A stretch of 64,000 nt of DNA from Pseudomonas sp. PSB18 (GCF_014596565.1 NZ_NOIN01000002.1:248001-312000), one strand, 5' to 3'; shown: positions 45,919 to 56,840, counted from the first letter of the stretch. Translations and numbers: made by a program. Notes: generated by a model from the sequence alone, not told the origin.

Positions 45919-46503
45919 ATGCGCCCGTCCCACCGCACAACGCTGCTTGCCGGTCTGCTTGCCCTTGGGTGCGCCGTCGTATTGTGGATCGCCTACGACT
46001 GGTTCCAGGGACGTTTCCTGCGCGCTTTCAGCCAACACACGGCGGTATTTTCCGGCGACCCTCTGCGCCTGCCGCCCGAGCTGGCCGGGCCCGGCCCGAT
46101 CCGCCTGGTGCACTTCTGGGATCCGGCCTGTCCGTGCAACGTCGGCAATCAGCAGCACCTGTCCGAACTGGTCGACAAATATGCCCCGCAAGGTGTCGAG
46201 TTTTATGCGATACAGAAAAGCGGCACTCAAGGCCGGCTACCGGCCACGCTGAGCAGCCTCAAGTCGCTTCCGGCATTGCTCGGCTCGGAGCAGATTCCCG
46301 CCAGCCCCGCCGTGGCGATCTGGAATCGCACCGGCGAACTGGCTTACTTCGGTCCCTACAGCGAAGGCTTGACCTGCAATTCGAGCAACAGCTTCATCGA
46401 ACCGATTCTCGAGGCCTTGAACGTGGGGCGCGCCGTCAATGCAACCCACACGATGGCGGTGGGCTGTTATTGTCCATGGGGCAAGGACGCATCATCCGAA
46501 TAA
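45919..46503 (+). CDS. DUF6436 thioredoxin-like membrane-anchored protein
   Basis: This 194-residue protein has an N-terminal membrane segment (about residues 8-28). A thioredoxin-fold-like region follows, with a CPC motif in LVHFWDPACPCNVGNQQHL and later YFGPYSEGLTCN. The C-terminus carries GCYCPWG. The multiple cysteines suggest periplasmic redox or copper-binding roles, but no function is assigned. It is 9 bp upstream of the acylase gene, hence co-transcribed. Confidence 0.78.
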   Translation: MRPSHRTTLLAGLLALGCAVVLWIAYDWFQGRFLRAFSQHTAVFSGDPLRLPPELAGPGPIRLVHFWDPACPCNVGNQQHLSELVDKYAPQGVEFYAIQKSGTQGRLPATLSSLKSLPALLGSEQIPASPAVAIWNRTGELAYFGPYSEGLTCNSSNSFIEPILEALNVGRAVNATHTMAVGCYCPWGKDASSE

Positions 46504-46512
46504 GGGAACACC

Positions 46513-48921
46513 ATGAAACGCAGCCTCATCGCATTTCTGTCGTTGGTCGTCACCGCCATCATCGTCACCGGCGGCTACCTCTACAGCAAGCAGCCCACCC
46601 GCCAGGGCACGGTGCAGTTGCAGGGGCTGCAAGGCTCGGTGACCGTGCGCTACGACGAACGTGGCGTGCCCCATATCCGCGCCGAGAACGAAACCGACCT
46701 GTACCGTGCACTGGGTTATGTCCATGCCCAGGACCGGCTGTTCCAGATGGAGGTCATGCGTCGCCTCGCTCGTGGTGAACTCGCCGAGGTGTTGGGGCCG
46801 AAACTGCTCGACACCGATAAACTGATGCGCAGCCTGCGTATCCGCGAGCGCGCCGCCCGCTACGTGGCGGAACAGGACCCACAATCCCCGGCCTGGATCG
46901 CGATGCAGGCGTATCTCGACGGCATCAACCGCTACCAGGACAGCCACGTCCGGCCGGTGGAGTTCGATGTCCTGGGCATCCCCAAGCGCCCATTCACCGC
47001 CGAAGACACCGTGAGCATCACCGGTTACATGGCCTACAGCTTCGCCGCCGCCTTTCGTACCGAACCGCTGCTGACCTACGTGCGCGATCAACTGGGCGCT
47101 GATTATCTGAATATTTTCGACCTCGACTGGCAGCCCAAGGGGGTGCTGGGCGAGCACCGCAAAACCGCCCTGCCCCTGGCCGACGCTGACTGGAAAGGCC
47201 TCGACGCCCTGGCTCGCTTGAGCGAACAGGCCCTGGTCGGAAACGGCCTGCCACAATTCGAAGGCAGCAACGCCTGGGCCGTTGCCGGCAGCCATACCCG
47301 CAGTGGCAAACCCTTGCTGGCGGGGGACCCGCACATCCGTTTTTCCGCCCCCTCGGTGTGGTATGAGGCGCACCTTTCGGCGCCGGGCTTCGAACTCTAC
47401 GGGCACTACCAGGCATTGTTGCCGTTTGCGACGCTGGGCATGAACAAGGATTTCGGCTGGAGTGTCACCATGTTCCAGAACGACGACCTGGACCTGATTG
47501 CCGAGAAGATCAACCCGGACAACCCCGAACAGGTCTGGTATCGCGACAAGTGGGTGGACATGACCCGCAGCGAACAGCAAATCGCGGTAAAGGGCCAGGC
47601 ACCGGTAACGCTGGTGCTGCGCCAGTCGCCCCACGGCCCGATCGTCAACGATGTGCTCGGCGCCAATGCCGGCCACACACCGATTGCCATGTGGTGGGGT
47701 TTCCTGGAAAGCCGAAATCCGATCCTCGAAGCCTTCTACCAGCTCAACCGTGCCGACACACTGGCCAAGGCGCGTGGAGCGTCAGCCAAGATCCATGCAC
47801 CGGGGTTGAATGTCGTCTGGGCCAATGCCAAGGGCGATATCGGCTGGTGGGCCGCCGCCCAACTGCCCAAGCGGCCGGCGGGGGGGAAACCCGACTTTCT
47901 GTTGGATGGCAGCAGCCCGGAGGCGGAGAAGGAAGGTTTCTACCCCTTCAGCAATAATCCCCAGGAAGAGAACCCTGCCCGCGGCTATATCGTGTCGGCG
48001 AATGTCCAGCCGGCTTCACCCGGCGGTATCGAGATCCCGGGCTACTACAACCTCCCCGATCGCGGGCAGCAACTCTATCTCCAACTCAGCGACAAACAGA
48101 CAAAGTGGGACATCGAAACCACCCGCAAGCTGCAACTGGGCACCACCACTGCCTATGGCCCGCGCTTGCTGGCACCTTTGCTGCCGGTGTTGAGGGAAGT
48201 GGTCAACGACCCGCAGGAACGCAAGTGGGTGGAACAACTGGCGCAGTGGCCGGGGGATTACCCGCTGGATTCCGTCAGCGCCACGCTGTTCAACCAATTC
48301 CTGTTCAACCTGGCGGATGCCGCCCTGCATGATGAACTGGGGGACGGATTTTTCGATACTGCCCTGTCCACCCGAGAGATCGACGCCGCGCTGCCGCGCC
48401 TGGCCGCCTCGGCGGACTCGCCCTGGTGGGACGATCGCACGACCCTGGGCAAGGAAACCCGTGCCGACATCGTGAAAACAGCCTGGAGCAACAGCCTGGC
48501 GCACCTGAAGGCCACCTTCGGTGACGATGCCACGCAATGGCAATGGGGTAATGCCCATACCCTTACACACGGACATCCACTGGGCATGCAAAAGCCGTTG
48601 GACCGGATCTTCAACGTCGGCCCGTTCGCCGCACCCGGTACCCATGAAGTCCCCAACAATCTCTCCGCCAGGATCGGCCCGGCACCCTGGCCGGTCATCT
48701 ATGGCCCGTCTACCCGGCGCATCATCGATTTCGCCGACCCGACCCACAGCGTCACCATCAACCCGGTCGGCCAGAGTGGCGTGCCGTTCGACAAATATTA
48801 CGCCGATCAGGCCGAAGCCTACATCGAGGGCTTGTATCACCAGGCGCACCTGGCTGAGGAAGAAGTGACCGCCAACACCCATGACACCCTGAAACTGTTG
48901 CCGGCCAGGACTGCGCCCTGA
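46513..48921 (+). CDS. hacB: Penicillin acylase / acyl-homoserine lactone acylase (HacB type)
   Basis: This 802-residue Ntn hydrolase is made as a precursor. A signal anchor (about residues 4-22) precedes the alpha chain, which contains VRYDERGVPHIRAENETDL and ALGYVHAQDRLFQMEV. The autoproteolysis site is FEGSNAWAVAG, and the beta chain would begin at Ser252. The catalytic N-terminal serine and SWAVAG-type segment are conserved. The HacB assignment rests on its position next to the spu locus, as for PA0305 in P. aeruginosa, which cleaves long-chain AHLs. Other cephalosporin or acylase activities are possible. Confidence 0.85.
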   Translation: MKRSLIAFLSLVVTAIIVTGGYLYSKQPTRQGTVQLQGLQGSVTVRYDERGVPHIRAENETDLYRALGYVHAQDRLFQMEVMRRLARGELAEVLGPKLLDTDKLMRSLRIRERAARYVAEQDPQSPAWIAMQAYLDGINRYQDSHVRPVEFDVLGIPKRPFTAEDTVSITGYMAYSFAAAFRTEPLLTYVRDQLGADYLNIFDLDWQPKGVLGEHRKTALPLADADWKGLDALARLSEQALVGNGLPQFEGSNAWAVAGSHTRSGKPLLAGDPHIRFSAPSVWYEAHLSAPGFELYGHYQALLPFATLGMNKDFGWSVTMFQNDDLDLIAEKINPDNPEQVWYRDKWVDMTRSEQQIAVKGQAPVTLVLRQSPHGPIVNDVLGANAGHTPIAMWWGFLESRNPILEAFYQLNRADTLAKARGASAKIHAPGLNVVWANAKGDIGWWAAAQLPKRPAGGKPDFLLDGSSPEAEKEGFYPFSNNPQEENPARGYIVSANVQPASPGGIEIPGYYNLPDRGQQLYLQLSDKQTKWDIETTRKLQLGTTTAYGPRLLAPLLPVLREVVNDPQERKWVEQLAQWPGDYPLDSVSATLFNQFLFNLADAALHDELGDGFFDTALSTREIDAALPRLAASADSPWWDDRTTLGKETRADIVKTAWSNSLAHLKATFGDDATQWQWGNAHTLTHGHPLGMQKPLDRIFNVGPFAAPGTHEVPNNLSARIGPAPWPVIYGPSTRRIIDFADPTHSVTINPVGQSGVPFDKYYADQAEAYIEGLYHQAHLAEEEVTANTHDTLKLLPARTAP

Positions 48922-49025
48922 GCCGGGCGACATTCACTTTTTTTCACCACCGACAGGCTTGATCATCATTGTTGGTCAAGACTACAGAGGGTTCCTCTCC
49001 GTCCACCCCCAATGGAGTCATCGCG

Positions 49026-49367
49026 ATGTTCAATAACTGGTCCGAACTGCTGCCCACCATCAAGAGCGCCTTTGGTGCCCTGGGCAAGAGCAACCCGAAA
49101 ATGGTCAAGGCCTACATGGCCCTGGATGAAGCCGCTGCCGAGAACAATGTGCTCGATGCCAAGACCCGGGAGCTGATTTCCATCGCCGTGGCGATCACGA
49201 CCCGCTGTGACGGTTGCATCGGCGTGCACACCGATGCCGCCATCAAGGCCGGCGCCACCCGCGAAGAAATCGCCGCGACCCTGGCTACCGCAGTGTCCTT
49301 GAATGCCGGCGCGGCCTACATCTACTCGCTGCGAGCGCTGGAAGCCCATGACACGCTGAAGAAATGA
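49026..49367 (+). CDS. AhpD-like carboxymuconolactone decarboxylase family protein
   Basis: This 113-residue protein has the CxxC redox motif C61-x2-C64 followed by His68 in TTRCDGCIGVHTDAA. This is the AhpD-like alkylhydroperoxidase pattern, and it also fits CMD family members. It is likely to form oligomers and act as an antioxidant enzyme. The ATG at 49026 follows a poor AATGGAG site. It is convergent with the GlxA-type gene. Confidence 0.87.
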   Translation: MFNNWSELLPTIKSAFGALGKSNPKMVKAYMALDEAAAENNVLDAKTRELISIAVAITTRCDGCIGVHTDAAIKAGATREEIAATLATAVSLNAGAAYIYSLRALEAHDTLKK

Positions 49368-49368
49368 A

Positions 49369-50334
49369 CTAGGCCATTGCTGCGAAATTGAGCCTGAACT
49401 GTTGCGGCGTCACCCCCAGCCTGCGATTAAAGACATTGCGCATGTGTTGAGCATCGCGAAAGCCGCATTGCCAAGCCACGGTCTTGAGCGGGGCCCGGGT
49501 GCTTTCCAGTATTACGCGCGCTGCGTCTACCCGGGCCCGCTCGACGAATTCCGCCGGGGTGACCTTGGCCTCCCGAGTGAACACCCGGGAAAAGTTGCGC
49601 TGGCTCATGTTCGCGGCATTGGCCAGATCGGCGAGTCCCAAGTCACCGTTCAGGTTCGCCAGCACATAGGCCTGGACCCGGGCCACGGCAGACGTCGGCG
49701 CGGCATGAGGCGCAAGAAAAGGACTGAACTGCGATTGCCCGCCTGAACGCTGGGTAAATACCACCAGCCGCTTGGCTACGCTCAACGCCACGTCCGCCCC
49801 ATGATCCTGCGCCAGCAGGAACAACGACAGATCGATCCCTGCGGTGACACCGGCCGAGGTATAAAGCGCGCCGTCCTGCACGTACAGGCGATCCGCTTCG
49901 ACCCGGGTCGAGGGACACAACTGCGCCAGCGCCCCGGCATCGCCCCAATGGGTGGTGACGGTCCGCCCCTCCAGCAACCCGGCCCGGGCGAGCATGAACG
50001 CGCCGTTGCAGATCGAGCCAAAGCGCCGCGCCCGCCCACAGGCCCCACGTAACCAGGTATCGAATGTCGCGCCGAAATCCATGAATGGCAAATGCGGCCC
50101 GCCCGCCACCAACAGCAGGTCGTACGCCTGCGTAGCTTCACTGAATTGGCGATGGGCATTGAGGGACAGACCGTTGGAACAGGGAACCGCCCCCGGCTCG
50201 ATCCCGATGACCTCAAGCCGATAGTGATCCTCCGGCGCCAGGAACCGATTGGCCTCGCAGAACACGTCCATGGGACCGCTCACGTCCAGCGACTGGACGC
50301 CAGCGAATACCACGACCGCAACTGTTTTTTCCAT
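49369..50334 (-). CDS. GlxA family AraC-type transcriptional regulator
   Basis: This 321-residue regulator has an N-terminal DJ-1/PfpI-like domain (about residues 1-190) with a conserved Cys in GSICNGAFMLARAGLLEGR. A C-terminal AraC domain follows with two helix-turn-helix units (LADLANAANMSQRNFSRVF and LKTVAWQCGFRDAQHMRNVF). Such proteins often control small amine, betaine or isonitrile pathways. It starts at 50334. Its divergent neighbour, an HD-domain gene 192 bp away, is a likely target. Confidence 0.88.
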   Translation of the reverse strand: MEKTVAVVVFAGVQSLDVSGPMDVFCEANRFLAPEDHYRLEVIGIEPGAVPCSNGLSLNAHRQFSEATQAYDLLLVAGGPHLPFMDFGATFDTWLRGACGRARRFGSICNGAFMLARAGLLEGRTVTTHWGDAGALAQLCPSTRVEADRLYVQDGALYTSAGVTAGIDLSLFLLAQDHGADVALSVAKRLVVFTQRSGGQSQFSPFLAPHAAPTSAVARVQAYVLANLNGDLGLADLANAANMSQRNFSRVFTREAKVTPAEFVERARVDAARVILESTRAPLKTVAWQCGFRDAQHMRNVFNRRLGVTPQQFRLNFAAMA

Positions 50335-50526
50335 GGGTGCTTGCTTGCCTTCGAGTTGAACGGGATCACAGCCTACGCTAGCCAATCCATCAGCAAGACG
50401 CCACCTGGCACGAAACCGAGGTTCATTGGCATGGATCGCAGCCATGGAGAGATTGTTGCGCTGCATCCCCGCAACCAGACTTGTACCCTCGGCGCCGCCC
50501 TGGCGCATCGTCAAGAGGAGAGCAGT

Positions 50527-51165
50527 ATGAACAGCATCGCCGGCGTCAAGATCCCCGACAGCGCCCTTGCCCGCGCCACTACCGAATACATCCGCGACGT
50601 TGAGTCCGATCTGCTGTACCACCATTCCCGGCGGGTATTTCTGTTCGGCGCCTTGAGCGGCCAGCGTCGGCAATTGGCCTACGAGCCGGAGCTGCTGTAC
50701 GTCGGTGCGATGTTCCATGACATTGGCCTGGTGGAAGGCCATCGCAGCGACGATGAACGCTTTGAAGTGGATGGTGCAAATGCTGCCGCAGCGTTTCTCA
50801 AACCCTATGGGCTGAGTGATGACGATATCGAACAGGTGTGGCTGTCCATCGCTCTGCATACCACGCCGGGCATACCGAAACACCTGCGTCCTACCGTCGC
50901 CTTGGTGACCGCCGGGGTGGAGATGGATGTATTGGGCATGGACTACGCCGCCTTCCCGGCAGCACAGCGCGAAGCCGTGGTGCATGCCCATCCACGTGGG
51001 GAGGGATTCAAGGAGTGCATCATCTGCGCATTCGCCAACGGCTTGCGGCATCGCCCGCAGACGACCTTCGGCAATGTGAAGACCGATGTCCTAATGGATC
51101 AGGAGCCGGGGTTCAAACCGACGAACTTCGTGGAAATCATCCGCACATCCCCTTGGAACTCATGA
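50527..51165 (+). CDS. HD domain-containing hydrolase
   Basis: This 212-residue protein has the HD metal-binding layout with His32-His33, His64-Asp65 in YVGAMFHDIGLVEG, and His111 downstream in LSIALHTTPGIP. That pattern resembles cyanamide-hydratase-like HD proteins (the TIGR03401 type). The ATG at 50527 has AAGAGGAGAGCAGT before it. It is divergent from the GlxA-type regulator, with a 192-bp gap. The substrate is unknown. Confidence 0.82.
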   Translation: MNSIAGVKIPDSALARATTEYIRDVESDLLYHHSRRVFLFGALSGQRRQLAYEPELLYVGAMFHDIGLVEGHRSDDERFEVDGANAAAAFLKPYGLSDDDIEQVWLSIALHTTPGIPKHLRPTVALVTAGVEMDVLGMDYAAFPAAQREAVVHAHPRGEGFKECIICAFANGLRHRPQTTFGNVKTDVLMDQEPGFKPTNFVEIIRTSPWNS

Positions 51166-51169
51166 GCCC

Positions 51170-51259
51170 TGTGGGAGCGAGCCTGCTCGCGATGACGGAT
51201 GGACAATCGACATTTTCGTCGACTGTCACACCGCCTTCGCGAGCAGGCTCGCTCCCACA
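51170..51259. repeat. REP doublet, TGTGGGAGCGAGCCTGCTCGCG family
   Basis: TGTGGGAGCGAGCCTGCTCG (from 51170) and its complement ending at 51259 flank about 45 bases. It lies between the convergent HD and spuH genes. Confidence 0.87.
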
Positions 51260-51273
51260 AGGCCTGCGTGCGG

Positions 51274-52161
51274 TCAGACTGGCTCAGCCACCGCCCGGCG
51301 TACTTCCGGTTGTTTCCAGGAGTCGGCAGCGCTTTCTTCGATGGCTTGCTGGATCGCCCGCTTGCGGTTTTCTTCAGCGCGGCGACTGAAGTACCACACC
51401 AGGAAGGTGACCAGCGACACCGCCAGCAGGATCAGGCTCGCCACGGCGTTGATCTCCGGCTTCACGCCCAGGCGCACCGCCGAGAACACTTCCATCGGCA
51501 AGGTCGTCGAACCCGGGCCCGACACGAAGCTCGCCAGTACCAGGTCATCCAGCGACAGCGCGAACGACATCATGCCCCCCGCCGCCAGCGATGGCGCGAT
51601 CATCGGGATGGTGATCAGGATAAACACCTTCCACGGCCGCGCACCGAGGTCCATGGCCGCCTCTTCGATGGACAGGTCCAGCTCACGCAAGCGTGACGAG
51701 ACCACCACCGCCACATAGGCCGCGCAGAACGTGGTGTGGGCAATCCAGATCGTGACGATGCCACGCTCCTGGGGCCAGCCGATCATCTGCGCCATGGCCA
51801 CGAACAGCAGCAACAACGACAGACCGGTGATCACTTCCGGCATCACCAGCGGCGCGGTGACCAGGCCGCCAAACAACGTGCGTCCCTTGAAACGGGTGAT
51901 GCGAGTCAGCACGAAGGCCGCCAACGTACCCAGGGCCACCGCGGCGACCGCCGTGTAGCAGGCGATTTCCAGCGAACGCACCACCGAGCCCATCAACTGG
52001 GTGTTGTCCAGCAGGCCGACGTACCACTTGACCGACCAACCGCCCCATACCGTCACCAGCTTGGACGCGTTGAACGAATAGATCACCAGGATCAACATCG
52101 GCGCATAGATGAACAGCAATCCCAGCACCAGCATCAGGCTTGAAAAACTGAAGCGCTTCAT
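51274..52161 (-). CDS. spuH: Polyamine ABC transporter permease SpuH (PotC-like)
   Basis: This 295-residue inner-membrane permease has about six transmembrane helices. LGTLAAFVLTRITRFKGR and a PotC-type EAA loop ELDLSIEEAAMDLGARPWKVF are present. It pairs with SpuG to form the channel of the polyamine importer. Its ATG overlaps the spuG stop (ATGA). It is the last gene of the spu transcription unit and is followed by a REP doublet. Confidence 0.94.
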   Translation of the reverse strand: MKRFSFSSLMLVLGLLFIYAPMLILVIYSFNASKLVTVWGGWSVKWYVGLLDNTQLMGSVVRSLEIACYTAVAAVALGTLAAFVLTRITRFKGRTLFGGLVTAPLVMPEVITGLSLLLLFVAMAQMIGWPQERGIVTIWIAHTTFCAAYVAVVVSSRLRELDLSIEEAAMDLGARPWKVFILITIPMIAPSLAAGGMMSFALSLDDLVLASFVSGPGSTTLPMEVFSAVRLGVKPEINAVASLILLAVSLVTFLVWYFSRRAEENRKRAIQQAIEESAADSWKQPEVRRAVAEPV

Positions 52162-53078
52162 TCCTTGCCCTCCATTTCTTTGGCCTGACTACGGTTGAAC
52201 AGGATGATTGGCACGATCAGGATCGCCAGCATCACCACCGCCAGGGCAGACGCCACCGGCCAGTCACGGTTATTGAAAAACTCCTGCCACAGCACTTTAC
52301 CGATCATCAGGGTTTCCGGGCCGCCCAGCAGTTCGGGGATCACGAACTCGCCCACCACCGGAATGAATACCAGCATGCAGCCGGCGATGATGCCGTTCTT
52401 GGACAGCGGCACGGTGATTTTCCAGAAGCTGTTGAAGGTGCTCGACCCCAGGTCGGAGGCGGCCTCCAGCAGGCTGGGGTCATGTTTGACCAGGTTGGCG
52501 TACAGCGGCAGGATCATGAACGGCAGGTACGAATAGACCACGCCGATATAGACCGCCAGGTTGGTGTTGAGGATCTGCAGCGGTTCGCTGATCCAGCCCA
52601 TGCTCATCAGGAAGCCGTTGAGCAGGCCGTTGTTGCTGAGGATGCCCATCCACGCGTAGACGCGGATCAGGATCGCGGTCCAGGTCGGCATCATGATCAG
52701 CAGCACCAGCACCGTCTGCGTCTCTTTGCGGGCATTGGCGATGGCGTAGGCCATCGGGTAGCCGATCAGCAGGCACAAGGCGGTGCTGATCAGGGCCATT
52801 TTCAGCGAGCCCAGGTAAGCGGCAATGTACAGCTCGTCCTCGCTGAGCATCGCGTAGTTGGCGAAGTTGAGCAGCAGCTGCAGCTTCTGATCGACGTAGC
52901 TGTAGATCTCGGTGTACGGCGGAATGGCCACATCGGCTTCGGCGAAGCTGATCTTCAGGACGATGAAGAACGGCAACATGAAGAACAGGAACAGCCAGAT
53001 GAAGGGCACCCCGATGACCAGTTGACGGCCACCGGGCGTTATTCGATCAAGTCGGCGTTTGAATTTGCGCATGTTCAT
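52158..53078 (-). CDS. spuG: Polyamine ABC transporter permease SpuG (PotB-like)
   Basis: This 306-residue permease contains the EAA-loop segment KHDPSLLEAASDLGSSTFNSF and about six membrane helices. The start at 53078 (MNMRKFKRRL) overlaps the spuF stop by ATGA, and is preferred to the longer frame to 53111. It heterodimerises with SpuH. Confidence 0.93.
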   Translation of the reverse strand: MNMRKFKRRLDRITPGGRQLVIGVPFIWLFLFFMLPFFIVLKISFAEADVAIPPYTEIYSYVDQKLQLLLNFANYAMLSEDELYIAAYLGSLKMALISTALCLLIGYPMAYAIANARKETQTVLVLLIMMPTWTAILIRVYAWMGILSNNGLLNGFLMSMGWISEPLQILNTNLAVYIGVVYSYLPFMILPLYANLVKHDPSLLEAASDLGSSTFNSFWKITVPLSKNGIIAGCMLVFIPVVGEFVIPELLGGPETLMIGKVLWQEFFNNRDWPVASALAVVMLAILIVPIILFNRSQAKEMEGKE

Positions 53079-54217
53079 GAGCGAAGCACCACACCGCTGT
53101 CGTCTTCCCACCAGACGAACACCTGGTCGCCCCAGGTCGGTCGCTGGCCACGGCGCTCGGCGTTGGCGACGAAGGACTGCACCAGCTTGCCGCTCGGCAG
53201 CTCGACGTAGAACACCGAGTGCCCGCCCAGGTAGGCGATGTCATGGACCTTGCCGCTGGACCAGTTGTGCTCGCAGGTCGGCTGCTCGACGGTCACCAGC
53301 AGTTTTTCCGGGCGAATGGCGTAGGTCACCGACTTATCCTGCACCGAGGTACTGATGCCGTGGCCCACGTAGATGTTGCGGTCCAGGTCCTTGCAGGTCA
53401 GTACCGCGTGGCCCTCGGCGTCGTCCACCACTTCGGTCTCGAAGATGTTGACGTTGCCGATGAACTCGCAGACCAGACGGCTGGTCGGGGTTTCGTAGAT
53501 GTCGATCGGGCTACCGATCTGGGCGATCCAGCCCAGGTGCATGATCGCGATACGCTCGGCCATGGTCATGGCCTCTTCCTGATCGTGGGTCACCATGACG
53601 CAGGTCACGCCGACCCGCTCGATGATCTCGACAAGCTCAAGCTGCATTTGCGAGCGCAGCTTCTTGTCCAGAGCACCCATCGGTTCGTCGAGCAGCAACA
53701 GCTTCGGACGCTTGGCCAGGGAACGGGCCAGGGCCACGCGTTGGCGCTGGCCGCCGGAGAGCTGGTGCGGCTTGCGCTTGGCGTACTGGCTCATCTGCAC
53801 CAGCTTGAGCATCTCGGCCACGCGGGCGTCAATGTCGGCCTTCGGGATCTTGTCCTGTTGCAGGCCGAAAGCGATGTTCTGCGCCACGGTCATGTGCGGG
53901 AACAAGGCGTAGGACTGGAACATCATGTTGATCGGCCGCTCATAGGGTGGCATGTCAGTGATGTCCTCACCGTCGAGGAAAATCCGCCCCTCCGTGGGCC
54001 GCTCGAAGCCGGCAAGCATGCGCAGCAAGGTGGATTTGCCCGAACCCGAACCGCCGAGCAAGGCGAAGATTTCGCCTTTCTTGATTTCCAGGGACACATC
54101 GTCCACGGCAATCGTCTCGTCGAACTTCTTCGTGACCCGGTCGATTTTGACCAGCACCTGCTTGGGTGTCTGGTCGCCCTCGAGGGCTTTCTTATAGGCG
54201 CCGGAGGCAACAGCCAT
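53075..54217 (-). CDS. spuF: Polyamine ABC transporter ATP-binding protein SpuF
   Basis: This 380-residue ATPase has Walker A GGSGSGKST (residues 55-63), LSGGQRQRVALARSLA and LLLDEPMGALDKKLR. A C-terminal TOBE-type regulatory domain follows (about 280-380). It matches PotA/SpuF and energises polyamine uptake. It lies 60 bp downstream of spuE and overlaps spuG. Confidence 0.95.
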   Translation of the reverse strand: MAVASGAYKKALEGDQTPKQVLVKIDRVTKKFDETIAVDDVSLEIKKGEIFALLGGSGSGKSTLLRMLAGFERPTEGRIFLDGEDITDMPPYERPINMMFQSYALFPHMTVAQNIAFGLQQDKIPKADIDARVAEMLKLVQMSQYAKRKPHQLSGGQRQRVALARSLAKRPKLLLLDEPMGALDKKLRSQMQLELVEIIERVGVTCVMVTHDQEEAMTMAERIAIMHLGWIAQIGSPIDIYETPTSRLVCEFIGNVNIFETEVVDDAEGHAVLTCKDLDRNIYVGHGISTSVQDKSVTYAIRPEKLLVTVEQPTCEHNWSSGKVHDIAYLGGHSVFYVELPSGKLVQSFVANAERRGQRPTWGDQVFVWWEDDSGVVLRS

Positions 54218-54277
54218 TTACGAAACTCCCACAGAATTTACAGTTCGCCCCATGCGGACGAACCTTGGTTAGAGCGG

Positions 54278-55387
<1,110 letters not shown>

Positions 55388-55507
55388 TTAAATAGTCGGG
55401 CCCAAGTTGCCCCCGTTGCCTGGCCGCGCTGGGCCCTGCAACAAAACCGGCGCGCAACTTACCCTCGATAAACCGATCCAGCAAAACTTTTAGTTATTTT
55501 TAATTGC

Positions 55508-55544
55508 TCCTGTTGCCACCGCCGCGATGACCGTGACAACAGGA
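55508..55544 (-). promoter_or_regulatory. Inverted repeat between spuD and spuE
   Basis: TCCTGTTG and CAACAGGA pair, extended by CAC/GTG with one mismatch, around a 13-base centre. It lies in the 186-bp gap before spuE, beyond the spuD stop. There is no T tract on the transcribed side, so it looks like an mRNA processing or stabilising hairpin rather than a full terminator. Confidence 0.5.
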
Positions 55545-55561
55545 AGATGCCTCAGGCCGGT

Positions 55562-56674
55562 TTATTTACCGGATTTGATCTTGGTCCAGCTGCGGGTCAG
55601 CAGCCGCTGGGTGGCCGGCGGCAAGTCACTGATCGCGTAGAGCTTGGCCTTCACTTCGTCAGACGGATAGATGTTCGGGTCACCGGAGATTTCCTTGTCC
55701 ACCAACGCCGTAGCAGCCTTGTTGCCGTTCGGGAAGCGCACGTTGTCGGTGATCTCGGCCATGATTTCCGGCTTCATCAGGAAGTTCATGTACTTGTAGG
55801 CAGCCTCGACGTTCTCGGCATCCTTTGGAATAGCGACCATGTCGTAGAACGAGCCGGCGCCTTCTTTTGGAATGGCGTAGGCCACCTTGACCTTGCCGCC
55901 CGCTTCGGCCGCACGGGACTTCGACTGCTCGATATCACCCGAGTAACCCACGGCTACGCAGATGTTGCCGTTGGCCAGGTCGGAGATGTACTTGGACGAA
56001 TGGAAATAGCTGATCGAAGGACGGATCTTGAGGAACAGCGCCTCGGCATCGGCCAGTTGTTTCTTGTCCTGGCTGTCGGTCGGGTAGCCCAGGTAGTGCA
56101 ATGCCACCGGAATCATTTCGGTCGGCGAATCGAGGAAGCTCACGCCGCAACCCTTGAGCTTGGCAATGTTTTCCGGCTTGAGCAGGGTGTCCCACGAGTC
56201 GATCTTGTCGACGCCCAGTGCGGCCTTGACCTTCTCTGGGTTGTAGCCGATGCCGATCGTGCCCCACATATAAGGGAAGGCGTGCTGGTTGCCCTTGTCG
56301 CTGGCATCGCCCACGGCCTTGAGCAGGTCGGTGTCGAGGTTCTTCCAGTTCGGCAACTTGGACTTGTCCAGCGGCTGGTAGACGCCAGCCTTAATCTGCT
56401 TGGCCAGGAAGTTGTTCGACGGCACCACGATGTCATAACCCGACTTGCCGGCGAGCAACTTGGCTTCCAGGGTTTCGTTGCTGTCGAAGACGTCGTAGAC
56501 CACTTTGATCCCCGACTCTTTCTCGAACTTGGCGACCGTGTCCGGTGCGATGTAGTCGGACCAGTTATAGACATGCAGCACTTTATCGTCCGCCTGAACG
56601 GCACTCGCCATCACGCCCATCAGGGACATGGCGAGGAGGGTCTTGCCAGCTATCTTCATACCTATTGCCTTCAT
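55562..56674 (-). CDS. spuD: Putrescine-preferring periplasmic binding protein SpuD
   Basis: This 370-residue binding protein has a signal peptide (about residues 6-28, ending VQA) and then [45 protein letters not shown] and SWTKIKSGK at the end match P. aeruginosa SpuD, which prefers putrescine. The ATG at 56674 is preceded by TGGAGCATCATCC. A second in-frame ATG at 56659 is less well placed. The spuD/spuE pair is a duplication that gives dual substrate range. Confidence 0.93.
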   Translation of the reverse strand: MKAIGMKIAGKTLLAMSLMGVMASAVQADDKVLHVYNWSDYIAPDTVAKFEKESGIKVVYDVFDSNETLEAKLLAGKSGYDIVVPSNNFLAKQIKAGVYQPLDKSKLPNWKNLDTDLLKAVGDASDKGNQHAFPYMWGTIGIGYNPEKVKAALGVDKIDSWDTLLKPENIAKLKGCGVSFLDSPTEMIPVALHYLGYPTDSQDKKQLADAEALFLKIRPSISYFHSSKYISDLANGNICVAVGYSGDIEQSKSRAAEAGGKVKVAYAIPKEGAGSFYDMVAIPKDAENVEAAYKYMNFLMKPEIMAEITDNVRFPNGNKAATALVDKEISGDPNIYPSDEVKAKLYAISDLPPATQRLLTRSWTKIKSGK

Positions 56675-56798
56675 GGATGATGCTCCAGTTATTCTTTTTA
56701 GCCACAGTTCAGTAGCCGGCTCGCGGGCAACTTGAACAGGCGGTAGTCTGGCAAGTTACAGGGCAGGCTTTCAACACACGCCCAACCTTTTGTTCAGA

Positions 56799-56830
56799 CT
56801 GTGCGAGGCCCTTGAAAGCGCCTCGCACAG
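56799..56830 (-). promoter_or_regulatory. Perfect inverted repeat between spuC and spuD
   Basis: The arms CTGTGCGAGG and CCTCGCACAG are perfect 10-bp complements around 12 bases. It lies just after the spuC stop, in the 166-bp gap before spuD. No T tract follows it on the minus strand. It may moderate read-through or stabilise the downstream binding-protein message. Confidence 0.5.
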
Positions 56831-56840
56831 AGCCTAGCAC

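Noticed and set aside
48922-49025. tRNA or terminator-like structure between hacB and the AhpD-like gene
   Set aside because: No cloverleaf and no stem-loop followed by a T tract could be built there.
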